From contig CALKYE010000288.1 in NCBI GenBank assembly GCA_938003765.1, positions 1 to 14,225 of the forward strand: 14,225 nucleotides of DNA. Direction: 5' to 3'. This DNA is from an uncultured Planctomycetia bacterium (GTDB taxonomy: Bacteria > Planctomycetota > UBA1135 > GCA-002686595). Below, in pieces: positions 13,488 through 14,225 of the stretch. A model generated the notes under the pieces. The model saw only the letters and a program-made list of their open reading frames with translations, was not told where the DNA came from and made no database searches. Position numbers and translations under genes: made by a program. The stretch's first letter is position 1, and every line of letters starts with the position of its first letter.

Positions 13488-13925
13488 TCAGGGCAGGTCC
13501 CGCGGCGAGAACGCGCGCGGCAGCAGTTCCGCGAGGCTGACGGTTTCGATCGGGCTCTTCGCGCCCTGCACGTGGATCCACAGCTTGGGAGCGAACTCGA
13601 GCAGCACCTGGCGGCACGCGCCACACGGCATGAAGGCCTGCGGCTGGTCCGTGGCAATGGCGATGGCTCGGAAGCGTCGCTCGCCGCTGGCGACCGCGCG
13701 CACGACGGCCGCGCGCTCGGCGCACAGCGTGAGCCCGTAGCTCGCGTTCTCGACGTTGCAGCCGGTGTACACCTGGCCGTCTTCGCCGAGCAGCGCAGCG
13801 CCGACGCGGACCTTGGAGTACGGGGCGTAGGCGAGCTGCGTCGCCGCGTGCGCCACGCGCATCAGGTCTTCCACGTCGTCGTTGGGGCCGGGACGGGAAC
13901 GGTCGGCCGGAGGCTGGGGTTGCAT
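13488..13925 (-). CDS. cdd: Cytidine deaminase
   Basis: This 145-residue enzyme hydrolyses cytidine and deoxycytidine to uridine and deoxyuridine in pyrimidine salvage, in the cytoplasm. It belongs to the small homotetrameric type (usually 130-140 residues). Substrate-binding TGCNVENASYG is at 54-64. The zinc site is C68 with catalytic E70 in CAERAAVV, plus C101 and C104 in PCGACRQVL. The C-terminus LAELLPRAFSPRDL is typical of the family. ATG at 13925 is chosen; an in-frame TTG at 13970 would add 15 poorly conserved residues. Residues 1-18 (Gln/Pro/Arg-rich) are already longer than in most relatives, so translation could begin at M22. No Shine-Dalgarno is seen. It is the first gene of the probable cdd-ligA-sigma run. 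The assignment is very secure. Confidence 0.96.
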   Translation of the reverse strand: MQPQPPADRSRPGPNDDVEDLMRVAHAATQLAYAPYSKVRVGAALLGEDGQVYTGCNVENASYGLTLCAERAAVVRAVASGERRFRAIAIATDQPQAFMPCGACRQVLLEFAPKLWIHVQGAKSPIETVSLAELLPRAFSPRDLP

Positions 13926-13993
13926 GGGCTTGGGTCGCGCATGGTCTCGCCCGGGCCGCACGGGCGTCAATCACGCGCTCGATTCCTGTTCGT

Positions 13994-14010
13994 GCTCGCA
14001 GTGCGCGAGC
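13994..14010 (-). terminator. Short hairpin between the right-edge gene and cdd
   Basis: GCTCGC (13994-13999) pairs with GCGAGC (14005-14010) over a five-base loop, 88 bases downstream of the stop of the partial minus-strand gene and 69 bases before cdd. No T-tract is present. It could mark the boundary between the two transcripts, but a six-base GC stem is weak evidence. Confidence 0.25.
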
Positions 14011-14097
14011 CCGACCGCGCCCCGCGTTCAGCGCGCACGAGCCGCTGGCGGCGCCGACAGGCGCTAGAGGTTTCACAGCGCTCCCCACCATCGCGCT

Positions 14098-14225
14098 TCA
14101 GTCCTCGAACTCTTCGTCGAAGCCCGCCGGACTGCGTTCGGCGGCCGCGCGGCCGGTGCGACGCGAGCCCGAAGTCGCGCCTGACGTAGAGCCAGAAGCC
14201 GCGCCAGCACTCGCTCCAGGGTTCG
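14098..14225 (-). CDS. Unknown protein, C-terminal 42 codons only (partial)
   Basis: The minus strand is open from the right edge to a TGA at 14098-14100. The visible tail is rich in Gly, Ser, Ala and Thr (NPGASAGAASGSTSGATSGS), then has an Arg-containing stretch (RRTGRAAAERSPAG) and ends FDEEFED. This looks like a disordered linker closing with an acidic peptide. It does not end in the DDIPF-like tip of single-strand-binding proteins. I do not recognise the family, and the folded part lies outside the window. It lies 172 bases upstream of cdd on the same strand. Confidence 0.55.
   Translation of the reverse strand, partial: NPGASAGAASGSTSGATSGSRRTGRAAAERSPAGFDEEFED

Noticed and set aside
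10702..13740. A plus-strand open frame of more than 1000 codons
   Set aside because: It lies opposite ligA, whose minus-strand product has every family motif in order. The plus-strand translation is Arg/Ala/Glu-rich without recognisable motifs, as expected for the antisense of GC-rich coding DNA.
13965..13970. TTGACG on the minus strand as a -35 box for cdd
   Set aside because: The hexamer is good but no acceptable -10 sequence lies 15-19 bases downstream, so I do not call a promoter.
13432..14091. N-terminal extension of LigA by 220 codons
   Set aside because: The extension overlaps cdd in another frame and is a low-quality Arg/Ala-rich translation. The ligase starts naturally at 13431, directly before domain Ia.

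Overview
The window is about 14 kb of very GC-rich bacterial DNA, densely coding, with genes pointing towards each other around position 10,450. It most likely comes from a member of the Planctomycetota. Two secreted proteins carry a helical N-terminal module (motif AGYY-x-CF, then DFERGL) and a toroid C-terminal module (WYYG, then GSWD..VDPWG..GGRVY) that I associate with planctomycete exported proteins. The sigma factor also resembles the planctomycete ECF-like group, and only one of eight starts has a clear Shine-Dalgarno sequence. The assignment rests on recalled family features, not on a search.

Left part, plus strand (100-10413). A pentapeptide-repeat protein with a degenerate P-loop-like N-terminus comes first and is followed by a hairpin. 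Next is a run of four genes for probably exported proteins: a TlpA/thioredoxin-like redoxin (2102-3205), a toroid protein (3300-5429), a membrane-anchored multi-domain beta-sandwich protein of the carboxypeptidase-regulatory type (5481-8075), and a second toroid protein paralogous to the first (8218-10413). The paralogs share a spaced cysteine pair at the start of the toroid. This makes the neighbouring redoxin a candidate thiol partner, although that link is inference.

Right part, minus strand (13925 down to 10480). A probable housekeeping operon reads cdd (cytidine deaminase), ligA (NAD+-dependent DNA ligase), then an ECF-type sigma-70 factor, with gaps of 56-57 bases. LigA has every catalytic residue but an altered QVGRTG motif. 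At the extreme right the last 42 codons of another minus-strand gene enter the window; it has a Gly/Ser/Ala/Thr-rich tail ending in an acidic stretch.

I saw no tRNA, rRNA, CRISPR array, insertion sequence or phage gene. Very long antisense reading frames, one exceeding 1000 codons opposite ligA, are by-products of GC-rich codon use. The best candidate for an undescribed system is the redoxin / toroid / beta-sandwich / toroid cluster.
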